From positions 14,719,404 through 14,783,403 of the forward strand of contig NC_057788.1 in the NCBI RefSeq assembly GCF_014905175.1: DNA of 64,000 nucleotides. Direction: 5' to 3'. The notes beneath the pieces are model-generated. The model did no database searches, was not told where the DNA came from, and was given only the letters and a program-made list of their open reading frames with translations. Origin of the DNA: Aphidius gifuensis (taxonomy: Eukaryota; Arthropoda; Insecta; Hymenoptera; Braconidae). Made by a program: the position numbers and the translations under genes. Each line of letters opens with the position of its first letter. The stretch's first letter is position 1. Below, piece by piece: positions 21,258 through 33,049 of the stretch.

Positions 21258-22276
21258 ATGTACAGCTTCAATTTGATTACGTTCATATTTTCATTAATAT
21301 TTTCAGTAATAACCAATTAAATATTTTTTTTCAATCATAGTGATGCATATGTTGATATGTCTGATAATTAAACAGAATGTTTCGTGGTGTTAAAATAACT
21401 AATAAACTACCTAAAAACAAATGTAAAAAAAAATTAGTATTATAAAACATTTCATTAAATAACAATTCATAATTATTTTATCAATAGTTTATTGTTAACT
21501 ATTATTTATAAAAAAAAATTTATTCATTTTAAATGATCAAAGAAAACCGTGTTTTTTTTTATTATTTATATACATGTATATCTCCTAGCACAACAGTTCT
21601 TGGAATTTTTTTTTTTCCTGCGTAGCTACGCAGTGTTACAATTTTAACTGGAGGATCACCGCTTGATGGACAAAGTAATACGCTGATTTGTGTGATCGGC
21701 TTTCTTTATTTTTTTTTATCCCCTCACCCCCGGAGCAGGCAAATGAAGTTATTTATTCGCAGATATCTTATTCTGCTGTGATCTTCAACGGTGTATAAGG
21801 GTGTATAAGTTTTTTTATTGTTTAGTTTCTATAATTATAATTGATTAATAAAAAGTAATTAGTAATTAATAAAAAGTAAATTAATTATAATTATAGAAAC
21901 TAAACAATGAAAAAAAAGTTGCTTTTAATTATATGTATAATAAATTATAATTTATTGTGCAATTATAATTATATATTTATCAAATATTAAAAAAAAACTA
22001 ATTGATTAATATTAGTAATAAAAAAAATGTATCGTGAGGGGCAAGATCGATATTGGAAAACGAAGTCAATGGCATTTCGTAAGTAGACTTTTATATAATC
22101 ATTGTATAATTAAATTTTTTTTATAAAATAGTATGTTTTTTATTATTGTTAAGTAGAACGACCCCGGTTCGATGCGTCCATAATATTCCCTATATTATTT
22201 TATTTCATTAATTTTTTTCTTTTAATATTATGGTGATAATCTTAGTAATTATTAATAAATTCTTTTTTAATCTAAG
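21258..22276. other. Spacer with a strong hairpin
   Basis: No convincing gene. It holds a near-perfect AT-rich hairpin at 21817-21908 (28-bp stem ending in ttgtttagtttctataatta), a perfect 14-bp palindrome TGCGTAGCTACGCA (about 21619-21632), and homopolymer runs. Confidence 0.45.
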
Positions 22277-23140
22277 ATATTACCATTGTTCAAAACGGGC
22301 TGGTACAGGTAGTTGTCGTGCTCGAGCTACTTTAATTCAACACAGAGACAGATTTAATGTGACTGGTAATCATAATCATGGACATCAAAATAATATCAAT
22401 CAACAACAAATCGATTAGTTTCGAAGGCCAATATACAGTTGTCGTTTCGACCTGTTGGTGAGCTTTATAATGGACTTGATGATGGTGTTGGTGGCTCTGA
22501 TGAAGATGGTGGTGACGTTGATGAACGATGATGAACCAGAAAATAAGGAAGCTATCAATGATGAACCTGAAGGTCATGCCAATGATGATAACAATAATAA
22601 TGTTGAGATAAATAATGAAGAAGTGTTGGGCAGTGCTATTGATTATACCCCACGTTTTTTTACAAATGATCAATTTTATGGTAAATAATATTATTTTATT
22701 TTTCTTTATTTCACAGTAATGAATAGAGCCACTTTTCTTTAATACAAAAATTAATATTAATTTTTCTTTTCAGCTGAAAAAGAATACGATTTGAAATGCT
22801 CAACATGCAAAGACACAGCTGGTTTTGTAGCTGTGCCCTGTGGTCACCTTGTTTACTGTCAAAGATGCAATAACAAAAAAACAAACAACTCTTGTCCAAA
22901 ATGTGGTCAAGTTGCACATCAAATGAAACAAATATTCATCGTTCAGCTGGGCGACACTTCAACAGGCAGATGCATGTTGTGCATGGAGAGACCAATACAA
23001 ATGGTCAATGGATCATGCAATCATATTTCATCATGTGAAAGATGTAGCTGGAAATTAATCAATTCTTAAAAAAATGGACACAATTAAGTGTGTTATGTGC
23101 AGGGGAATTAGTCAAGGATTTTCCCGCCTTCATATTTTAT
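22277..23140 (+). pseudogene. FLYWCH zinc finger plus two RING-like modules, frame-shifted
   Basis: The first block (to 22419) encodes YYHCSKRAGTGSCRARA ... VTGNHNHG, the second half of a FLYWCH-type zinc finger (C-x-C-x-HNH). An acidic Asp/Asn-rich linker follows in changing frames (22440-22684). After a phase-1 intron (donor TATG|GTAAAT near 22680, acceptor TTTTCAG near 22773) comes CSTCKDTAGFVAVPCGHLVYCQRC ... CPKC, a C3HC4 RING like those at the C-terminus of Mdm2/IAP-type ubiquitin ligases, and a second, looser block GRCMLCMERPIQ ... CNHISSCERC whose last Cys pair (KCVMCRG) is only reached by a +1 shift over an A run at 23070-23076. Suggests a DNA-binding or transposon-derived ubiquitin ligase gene that is now broken, or assembly errors in A runs. 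Confidence 0.55.
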
Positions 23141-24876
23141 TAAAAGAATACTTCTTTTTTTTTTTTTTTTGCTACTTGCTATTTTTTTTGCATATTTTAG
23201 TAAATTTTCTATTTATATAATTATATTATTATAATGTTATAAAAACAAAACATAAATTTATGATTTTTGTCCCCAAAAAGCCTCAATTTTAAATTACCTG
23301 TTCAATCATCATACCTTTAATAATCAAAAGACGTGAAGTATCGAAAAAAATGTCAAAATTTTGAAGTATAAAGTTGAATAATTTGCTGGATAAAAAAAAA
23401 ATTGAAAAAAAATTACGCGCTGTTTTTTTTATTATATTATTATTACCATGTATCGAAAACTGCTGAATGTGCAATGTTCAACTGCTGAATCAGCATTACA
23501 GTTTACCAAGAATATACGGGTGCTTACTGCGGATTTACATGGACATCCTGCTACTGTAGCGGTCTACTATTACCGGTACAATAGACCGTGCCTGCAGCGG
23601 GAACTTTTTTTCAGCGCATTCTGAATGAGTGACAGTTTTTTATCTTTCACTTAAATCATTAATATCTATAAAAATTTATTTCAATAGATAATTTTAATTA
23701 TTGTCATGTTGATCAACATGTAAAGTTAACGGAAAATCAGAAAATGACGTGTAGATCGCGCCCTTCGGGCACTCAACCCATGACTTTTTATTATTCGTTT
23801 TTAAAAAAAACTATTATGTGAATGCCAAGCTTTTTTCGTTTTAAATTGTATTATTGGTGCTGATGGTGTTATTCAATGATTATCAAATTAATCAATACAA
23901 TTTGACCATTATTTTGACTTTATTTTACTCTATGTATGTGTGTATATATTTATTACTTTCTTATTCATGTTTCTCGACAAATTATAATCTATCTTAATTT
24001 TTTATCAACTGATGGCATTACTGATCTACTAAACGTTCCATTTAAGTTCACTGAACTATTTATCCAATGTATTTGATTTAATAATATTTTCAATTAAGAT
24101 TTGACACTTTTAATGATGTATATGCTGTTGTTGATGCTTTAATAGTTGGAACAACATGTTAACACCGAATACAATGACACAATAACAATGACACTCGACA
24201 TTGATTTAATTGTTGCATATATATTACAATGCTAGGGTTTTAAATGTGTTCTAAACCATCCAGGTCAATCCAGACTGTTGCTCAGTCCCTTCTGGACTTA
24301 TCTATTAGACCATCTGGCACTTCTGGTCATAATCTTGTTTTACAAAAAATGTGATAATAATTTTCATGATAATGTTTTTCTCAGTTTTTTTTTTTGGAAT
24401 CATTTTTTCAACTTGTCTTCCAGCTTCTTCATCATTAGTTTTTACAAGTTTTCTCTCATTTAATTTTTCAATCCCTTTATTAATTATCATTGGAGCATCT
24501 TCGTCAATCGTTTTGTCGTCTTCTTCAAGTACATCATCGGTAGCGAATTCATCTATTTCATTACTTTGTGATTATAATAATAACAATAATAACAATAATA
24601 ATGATATAAGTTTTATTTATATCAATATCAACATACTGCAGAATTGATGAAATACGTAGAATAGGCTATGAAGGTGTAAAAAGAAAGGGTCGAAGAATAA
24701 AAACTCTTCGTCACCCTCCACCAATAAAAAACTGTAAAGAATTTGGCCTATAAAATCGTGAACAGGGACCATCTGGTCTAAAAGATTATTATGCTGATGT
24801 TGTTCCAATAGTTAGTCAAGTTTAATATAAATATTTGAATTGCAGGTTTGATGAATGGAATAGTATATTGTGATAC
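23141..24876. other. Gene-free AT-rich stretch
   Basis: No supported gene. It includes a GC-rich mini-hairpin GCCCTTCGGGC near 23771 (reverse strand resembles a Helitron 3' hairpin followed by GCGATCTA), an (AAT/AAC)n patch at 24574-24604, and an open acidic minus-strand frame of about 88 codons (24305-24570: DDVLEEDDKTIDEDAP ... NDEEAGRQVEKMIPKKK) that I cannot assign. Confidence 0.35.
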
Positions 24877-24947
24877 TAGGGGGTAAAGTAGGGTTTTATC
24901 AAACGCCTCACTCGCAGTGTTTGATAAAATTCTGCTTAACCCCCTAA
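24877..24947. repeat. Hairpin, ~30-bp arms
   Basis: Arms agggggtaaag and cttaaccccct enclose ttttatcaaac / gtttgataaaat. The imperfect stem-loop lies directly beside the next palindrome. Confidence 0.7.
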
Positions 24948-24950
24948 TCT

Positions 24951-25208
24951 CACATATATTTTTCCTCACTTGGACTTTTTTTGGCTACTTTTTTAAACGC
25001 GTTTGTTGTGGTAAAGTGAATTATTATCTCACTTTTCGCTGTACACGTCTTTTTCACTTTAACCAAAACTTCCGGTAAAATGAAAGTTACGCACGGTAAA
25101 GTGAAAAAGACGTGTGGAGCGGAGAGTGAGATAATAGTTCACTTTACCACCGCAAACGCGTGGAAAAAAGTAGTAAAAAAAATGCCTCAGTGAGGAAAAA
25201 TAATATAT
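24951..25208. repeat. Long palindrome, ~110-bp arms
   Basis: The left arm includes ggtaaagtgaa, tatctcac and acacgtctttttcacttta; the right arm has their reverse complements around a centre near 25082. Probably a fold-back or MITE remnant; no target duplication resolved. Confidence 0.75.
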
Positions 25209-25701
25209 CCTTATAATTATAGTAATAATTATATGTGATATTTAATATTGAATATATGTTCCAACAAAATCCATATTGAAAAACTGACTCTGCAATATCC
25301 TTACTAAGTTTTTCGACCCAGTGATCCGATTACGTGGAGCTGACATTTATTTAACCGACGCTTAAATTATCACCGGTCCATCTGTTACTGAACAACAAAA
25401 TCCAGAACTTTGAATCTAATGTTTTCGATTTTACAATATATGTGGTAATGATCGAATAACATTTATTAAATGAACTATTTAATATTGTGATGTTACAATA
25501 ACAATCAGTTTTTAATTCTTCAAAAAAAAATATATTTTTGCTCATCGTAAACATCATGTCGAAATTTATACAAATAAGAATGTATGATAAATTTTTTGAA
25601 ATTTGTATCGTTAATAAAAATCAGTATATAATATAACTACATCAAAATATGAATACTTATTCGTCTATTATTCCGCTAGCAATTGTTTTCTTTTTTTTTT
25701 T
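25209..25701. other. Downstream flank of lipase A
   Basis: No gene seen. AT-rich, containing the presumed 3' untranslated and termination region of the minus-strand lipase A. Confidence 0.4.
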
Positions 25702-28328
25702 CTATTTAGAAAAAGTATTCATCAATCCAATTACTTTTGAGTATAAAATTCGATGAGCATCTTTGCCATAAAGATAATCAAGATGAGAAAACTTTGAATT
25801 TGGATTTCGAATTTTAGCGTAACAGTTACCGAGTTCTTTCTCAAGCCGGTTGACATCCTTCAAAAGAAAACCAATATTTCAAAATAATGTTTTTATCAAA
25901 GTTATTTCATTGAATTATAAGTTCCAATAGCTTTTTTACTTACTTTTACATCTGAAAGCCAATCATTGACAGAGTAATGAAGAACAACAGGGGCAGTTAT
26001 TTGCTTTAAATTATAAGCTGCTGGTTTTCTTTTCCCATATGATAGCATATTCCCCATAAAACCATGATCATACTGTCTGAATTTCTCTACAATAATCATT
26101 TGGAATACACAAGATTAATCATCTTTTTTTATTTACTATAATTAAATAAAATCGATTATTATTATTATTACTTGATTTGATGAGTTGAGCGTAATGAATA
26201 ACTTGGCGTGTTGATGCACCAGCTGGTACATGTCCTAACACAGCTGGCAGTAATGTCTGAAATTCAATAAAAAATGCAAAGTCAATAAACATAAAAGCAT
26301 AAATACTTCGGAAAATATTGATTACAAATACTTACACGATTAGTTTGATCACTTCCAAAACCAGCAATTAAAAACATAATATTTTCACAAACTGGCTGTG
26401 ACCATGCTTCTTCATCACAAACAATCGAACTCAGTCTTTTTAAAAACTCACTTGTTGGAGCGAATTCGTGTTGACCAATCAAATTCATTGGTGCCTAAAA
26501 ATAAATTATATAAAATGACTTTGGAGCTAAATTTTATCGATATTTAATAAATGTTTAAGAAAGAATTGTCGTATGTTAATTACTACATGATCGTGTTACG
26601 ATTATAGCATAAATTATCAATGACATATTGTGAATTTTAAGATATCTTATAATCAATGAGAAATTTTTAGAACTTAAATAGCTACCAAAGTGTACACAGT
26701 ATATGAATATTTTCCACAAAGAATATTTTTGATATATTTTGTGTAGTCTGGTAGTTACTTACGTTGGTTTCCGATAATTGAAACTTTCTTTTTTTTTTTT
26801 CTTAGGTTCATTATTTAAATGAAATAGTTATCCGTCCTGTCAATTTTTTCCAAATTTTTCTTGTGTCGATTTCAAGATAATTAATGTCACAATTTTTAAA
26901 ATCATTTTTCATGGCTTGCACACAATATAAATTTCATTTTTTTTTTTTTTTTGTGAATGGTTTCAGAAATAGATGATATTTCAACCAGTAACACCAGCAA
27001 ATTTCCAAGACATGAATAAAAGTACAACAATGGGACTTGAAGTTAACTTTAAGTACTGAATTAAATAATCTAAATTTAAACTTACAGTTATTAAAGATTC
27101 AAGCCTCGCAAGTATTTGGAAAAATGGACTGGTCATGTGATGAACATATGCAACTGGTGCAAGTGCAAACATTGCTATTATTTTATCATTGTACTCTGGT
27201 TTTTCAGATGCCATTACAAAAAATGTTGTTGTTCCTTGACTATGACCAGCATAAAATATTTTTTTTTGTCTCGTATTATCAATGACATAATCAATCATTG
27301 CTGGTAGATCTCTTGTTCCAATTTCGTGCCAACTAAATGACCAATATTTTTTATCGAGTACCGATAACTGTGTGTGTTGTCGGGAAAAATGATTGCCTCT
27401 TGCGTTACCGAGCCAAACGTCATATCCTTCGTCAGCAATTAAGTATGCTAAAGATAATAAATAAAATTCCATTAAATAGTTACTAAAGGAGTTGTGCCTA
27501 CGCTCCGGGAAAAAGTTTGTTTTTCATTTTATAAAAGTGGTGGAAAATTTTTTGACATGGAAATTATTCGTAGTGAGAACTTCAAGTACTAGATGAATAA
27601 GTAAATCAATTATAACATTTTTTTTCCAATAGTAAAGTTGATAGTGTTATTTAAGAATGATATTGATCTTACCAAGTGCTTTATTAGGTCCAGCAATAAT
27701 CCAGTCGATAGAACTTGACAATATTCCATGCATTAAAAATACAACTTTTTTACCTTCTGGATTTGAATTATTTTTTGGACCAGTTATTCTATGCATTTCT
27801 AAAATATATCCATCTTCAGTCGTTACCTTGTGGCTCTCACCTCGATAGCCATATTTCCTGATTAAAGCTCTCTAAAAATAAAAGAAAAATTAAAAAATTA
27901 AAATACAAAAATAAAATATTTATAATATTTTATTATTACAAAATTAAAAATTATTAACGAGAAAAAAATACTTTTTATTCGGATCAAAAAAATTGTTATT
28001 TTTTTTTATTAATTATCTATCTTTGGGAAAACAATATACTATCAAATAATAATCTAGTTCAAATTATAAGATTAAAATCAATCTTATCAAAATAATAAAA
28101 ATAAAAGCTATTTAGTTTTAAAATTTTTTTTCAATTTTGAAAACTTGCCGCGTCCAGATCTGCATCTTCATTGTGGCCTATTTCATCAGGGCGTTTCCTC
28201 ACAAAACTCGCAACATTATCATTATTAGTTTGATTAAACGATAATATTGTAGAATCAGTCTTCGAAATAAACCCGAGGAGCACTTGGATAAATAAAGTCG
28301 AAAAAATAAATACAACTCCTCGTGTCAT
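25702..28328 (-). CDS. Lipase 3-like gene A (acid lipase family), seven exons
   Basis: Predicted exons: 28149-28328, 27673-27871, 27086-27447, 26336-26494, 26172-26256, 25944-26086, 25702-25857; total 1284 bp, 427 aa, with phases consistent throughout. A hydrophobic signal peptide (residues ~1-26) predicts secretion or lysosomal delivery. An N-terminal AB-hydrolase-associated lipase region (ALIRKYGYRGESHKVTTEDGY) precedes the alpha/beta hydrolase fold. The catalytic triad looks complete: Ser in GHSQG (~196), Asp in NDWLSD (~370), His in FSHLDYLYG (~401). The family hydrolyses triglycerides and cholesteryl esters. Intron 1 works in frame only with a GC donor (GCG|GCAAGT) at 28148. A TATA box lies ~50 bp upstream. 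Same strand as gene B, ~1 kb apart, so a tandem duplicate. Looks intact. Confidence 0.92.
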
Positions 28329-28373
28329 CTTCGAAAACCTGAATGACTATGATGAATTATTGTTCTCCTTGTA

Positions 28374-28381
28374 TATTTATA
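28374..28381 (-). promoter_or_regulatory. TATA box of lipase A
   Basis: Minus-strand TATAAATA about 46-53 bp before the ATG, implying a 5' leader of about 20 nt. Gene B has the same geometry. Confidence 0.6.
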
Positions 28382-29363
28382 TCACTTTAAATTCGTGATA
28401 TATCAATCACATTGTCCTGATAGATTAGACAAAAACATATAATCGTATCAAACAATCTCATTCCGGACATATCTGACGACTAAAAGATAACGTTTATAAA
28501 TTTGATCATAAATTTAAACACGTACAAACAAGTTAATATGCAATAAAAATTCATTTCATCAAAATAATCATTAATATATAGTTGATTGTAATCTTACCGA
28601 AAAAAAAAAAAAAAAAAAAAAAACATTGGATGTATGGACACAAAGAAAATACGCACATTATTAATTGTGGGTTATGTTTTGTGAGGTAATAACATATCAA
28701 TAATAAAAAACAATAATCAATCAAAATCAATTAATATCAATTTTTTATTAAGATTTTTATCTAATCTTTGCATAGTTATGCATTTGCGAAATCTTATTTG
28801 AGTAAAGATAATAAATTGTTTATTTTAAATTTTATTTTTATTTATTATTTACTGAAATGATCTATTATCATCTGATAATATCCATCAGTTGTTGTTCTAA
28901 AATTAAAATGATAATATTTCATTGATATAATGATAATATTTGGCTAAAAAATAACTCTATATAAATACTTATATATTAATACTTTGAAAGACATATTGAG
29001 ATTATTTTTTTTTTAAATAATCTGAAGTTGCAACCAGTTTAATTAATCATTTCACCATTAAGTCGACGAAAACAATATAGATGTACATCAGGATTTTTTT
29101 TTTAATTTGTCAATTTTTTTTAAATTATGTTGATTAGTATTTCTCCACATTTAAAAGCAATGCGTATTTATATATAGTTCGGTATCACATGACTAGATAT
29201 AATTCAAAATATATATTTGTTAAAGTCAATAATTCTTCATAAAAAAAAACATTTTCTCATAGATATTAACAAATATATAATGCTTACATTAATTTTTATT
29301 TTTTTGAAATACTCATTTTATGAACAAAATACTTCTTCTTGTCCATTCTTTATATAGCCTTAA
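28382..29363. other. Spacer between lipases A and B
   Basis: About 1 kb of AT-rich DNA with a 25-nt A run (28599-28623). It includes the promoter side of gene A and the 3' side of gene B. No other feature seen. Confidence 0.45.
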
Positions 29364-32300
29364 TTACTGATATTTTTCGAGTAATCCAAGCACTGGCTTA
29401 TAAAGTAATTGACGAGCTGAATTTCCCCAGAGAAAATCATAATGATTAAAGGTATTTGGCGGTACTTTAAAGTCTAGTATGACATTACTTAACCTCGATC
29501 TTAACATATTAACATCCTAAAATTAGAAAAATTATTTATTTACAATAAAATTCGAAAAATTAAGACATTTATTATTGATAAGTCAATTGACGATAATAAG
29601 TGTCAATTACCTCTGGTGTTGCTAGCCAGTCATTATCACTACTGAAGAGCGCGATAGGTGCTGTTATTTTTTCAAGTTGATAATCTGGTGGAATTGATGA
29701 ATTGTAAAGGCGTATATTTTTATTATTATACTCACCATAATCAAATGCCTTGAAGGTTCCTTCAAAAAAAGATAAAAAAAAACGTCTAGTGACAATTGAA
29801 CTTTCTTATTATCTTTGCAGTTGTAAGCAATCGATCTTATCAATTAATTTATTTATTATATAAGCACGAAAAATATTTGTCACTTGTAAGAATTCATTAC
29901 TATTTTATACTCTGGTGGAAAAAAGTTAACAAATTTTAACAAATTTTATTGAAAGGTAACAGGTTTTGCTAAATTTTAACAAAAAAAAAGAAACAACAAT
30001 ATTCGACCTTTTGCGATAGAAATTTAATTGTCAAAAACTATTAAATTTTAATAAATAGTGACAATTTTTAACAGATGTTCTTTAATTTTGAAAAGCTCAA
30101 TAAAGTTTATCTTTGTCACTAAGGTGCAATGTTTATTATATGTATACCACGGATGCCTCGAAAGTTGTTATGAATACGTCTTGGAATTCCACGTAAGAGT
30201 CCCGAGTTCAATAAATTCTGAATTGGGCCAACTCCGGATCCGGGATAAAATTTTTCAGTCATTATTTTCAATACTCAGTCATTTTTTTCAAGACTTAAAA
30301 TGACTATCTATCAGTCATTTTGAGGCTTGAAAAAAAATGACTAAGTATTAAATTTCAATGCTCAGCAGTACTCAGTCACTTTTTTATTCGGACTTAAAAT
30401 AATTTTACATTTTGGAAGCAAAATACTTTTAAGTTCGAATAAAAATATGACTGAGTATTAAATTTCAAAGCTCAATAATGCTCAATAGATTAGTTTATGA
30501 TTGAAAATGCCTCAAAATGACTAAAAAATTTTATCCCGGGGAAAAACCCAGAAAAAGGGTAAGTAATTACAGTGTATTACGAAGAAATTCTGAAAAAAAA
30601 ATTTACCATATTGATTAATTTATTAGTTTATTAATTTTACCTGGATTAATATAACCCTGGCCAAAGTGTACGAATTGCTTCCAAGATGCTCCAGCAGGCA
30701 CATGTCCAATAATAACAGTTAAATTAGCCATATTTAATTCTCCACGGCTAAAACCAGCTACCATAAATAATTTATTGCTACAAATAAACTGCGTAGGTGC
30801 TCCTTCGTGACAAAATAAATTTGATACAAATTTACCCCATGCTGAACGTGAGCCAAATTCTGGATAGCCATATTTTTCACCGACAGACTACAAAGAAAAA
30901 AATTATTTAAACTAATTTGTAGAAAAAAAATATTTGATTATGCTCTTAAATACTTTTAATGAAAAATCGATTAAATATATTTTTTTCAGATTTGTATTTC
31001 TAATTAACAATTTTTGGAGTTTATAAAAAATGAAACTATTGAAACATTAAAAAAGGTCATTGAACGTCAAAAGAAAGTTAAATTGGAAATATAAGTTGAA
31101 TATCACGACCTACCACACCAAAGTATGTCAACTTAGTGAGTTGTGTAACTGGGCCTCGCAGGTGACCAGTATAGGCTGCGGGCGCGAGGCCAACAGCTAG
31201 GGCGATCCTTGTGTTGTACTCAGGTAATACCGAGGTCATAACCCAGAACTGCGTTGTACCTTGGGAATGACCAATAAATAATATTTTTGAATGCCCCGTT
31301 GTCAGTAAAATATGATCAATCATTGCTGGCATGTCATAGACTCCCAGCTCATGGTAACTTAAAAAAAATAATAAATTTGATTATGTAATTGACATGCATG
31401 AAAAATATGTTCTCATAGTTTTATACAATTAATAAAAATCTATTTATTTCTACATACAAACATAAGTAGATCTTATTGCATTGTTAACCTTGTTTTTGTA
31501 ATTATTTCATTGTTTATTTATTTTGAAATTAAGTTTTTTTGCAACATTTAGACCATTACCTAAAATCCCAAAATGTTCGGTTGTTTGGCTGCATATGACG
31601 ATGATTTCTTGAATAGATATTCCCACGATTGTTTCCCAACCAGACATCGTAACCTTCGTCAGCCAAGATGTAAGCTTTAGATTTTTAATTTTAAAAAATT
31701 ATTACTAAAAGATTAACAAATAACTATTCGTTTTTTTATATAAGTCTAATTAAAATGATTGGTTTTTAGGAAAGATGAACTTATTACTTTGCGATAAAAA
31801 ATAATAATTTAGCCAAAAAATGAAATCAACCTTCATAATCAACTATATGTATCACTGTCTATTATTGCTATAGTTATCTATAATTATGTTTCGAAACTTC
31901 GTACACTTTATTTGTTAAAACCGATAACTTTAGATGATAAATTGTTTTTCTTGCTTTTTAAAAAAATAATTTAAAATCGAAAGCTAAATTTCTTTTTTTT
32001 CAGCTTAAATTTTAAACATTTTTTATATTAATTTTCTAAATTAATTTTGGTTTTTTCTCTTTTACTAAACAAAAAATAACTTAAGTTGCCATCTTCTAAC
32101 CCATAGTAAATACGAAATGGCTGAGAGCCTAAACAAAAAATACCCAAAAAAGTTTTTACCTTCTGACATGTCCTGACATATCCAACTCCTCACACATTTT
32201 GATATTTTCCAGCAAATTAATATTTTTTAAACTGCCGAATAGAATATCGTTTTTTTTGCTACAAATTTAAACTACTCTTTCATACGCAAAAATGTATTGT

Positions 32301-32997
32301 TTTTCGAAGGAAATTTGAACTGTTATTATAATTACTATTATTATCAATTATTATTTTATTAATTATTCAATTTTTTCTTATAAATAATTAATTTCGATTG
32401 CAGTTCTTATTTTCTATTAAAGAACATTGCATTATATATATTCAAAATTTTTGTGAGTAGAATATCATCTTGTGTGCAGTAGAATAAATAAGTTTGACTT
32501 TTTATTCATCTACATATTTTTAATGGGATGTTTTAGTATATGTTTTTAATTTTATCGTGAGTATCCGATGACTTCGGATTCAAGATAAAAAATGAAGTAG
32601 TGTTTATAAATTACCTAAAGCTTTCTTAGGACCAGAAAGAACCCAGTCAGCTGAACTACCACCTAATCCGTGCTGAACTAGAATCGGTAACCTATTATTT
32701 CTACCAAATTTTCGTCCAATTGGAATCCTATGCATTTCCAGAATATAATCATCTTGAGTTATAACTTTATGAGCCTCCAGTGGATAACCATATTTTGATG
32801 CCAGCTCTGGCTGTAAATAAAAAAGTATATATATTGTTTAAATCGTAAGTTTTAAAATTAAATTATTAACAATAGATGTTTACTGTGAGTAGATAAGTGT
32901 CAGGGTTTGTATCAAGTCCATCAACAAATGACGAAATTGTATGAAGACTTCCTTGACTTGATATAAAAAGTAGCAGACAATTGAGGTGCAACGACAT
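29364..32997 (-). CDS. Lipase 3-like gene B (acid lipase family), seven exons
   Basis: Predicted exons: 32884-32997, 32615-32810, 31560-31674, 31114-31357, 30641-30887, 29611-29759, 29364-29516; total 1218 bp, 405 aa, all junctions GT-AG and in phase. A signal peptide (MSLHLNCLLLFISS) is followed by PELASKYGYPLEAHKV and an alpha/beta hydrolase. Ser in GHSQG (~173), Asp in DNDWLATPE (~349), His in FNHYDFLWG (~380). In the oxyanion/lid-side motif the usual ...HG appears as VQHGLGG. Relative to gene A, the third and fourth coding blocks are split by one extra intron (31357/31560), while A's exons 4 and 5 are one exon here. Intron 5 (30640-29760) hosts a 300-bp MITE. Intact; secreted or lysosomal lipid hydrolase. 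Confidence 0.92.
30240..30539. mobile_element. Intronic MITE, 300 bp
   Basis: Ends CCGGGATAAAATTTTTCAGT and ACTAAAAAATTTTATCCCGG are inverted copies (about 24 bp with one indel). Inside, the words ctcagtcatttt and gactgagtattaaatttca recur in both orientations. It lies wholly in an intron of lipase B. No clear target duplication. Confidence 0.75.
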
Positions 32998-33039
32998 TAT
33001 CACAAATTACAGTGACTCCTGGTGTATGCTTGTCAACAG

Positions 33040-33049
33040 TATTTATATA
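33040..33049 (-). promoter_or_regulatory. TATA box of lipase B
   Basis: Minus-strand TATATAAATA about 43-52 bp before the ATG at 32997, same spacing as in gene A. Confidence 0.6.

Noticed and set aside
22155..22190. tRNA gene suggested by ccccggttcgatgcgtcc
   Set aside because: The B-box-like word has no pairing T-stem and no A box at suitable distance.
24278..24647. Plus-strand ORFs with Ile/Phe/Ser runs
   Set aside because: Low complexity driven by homopolymers and AAT repeats.
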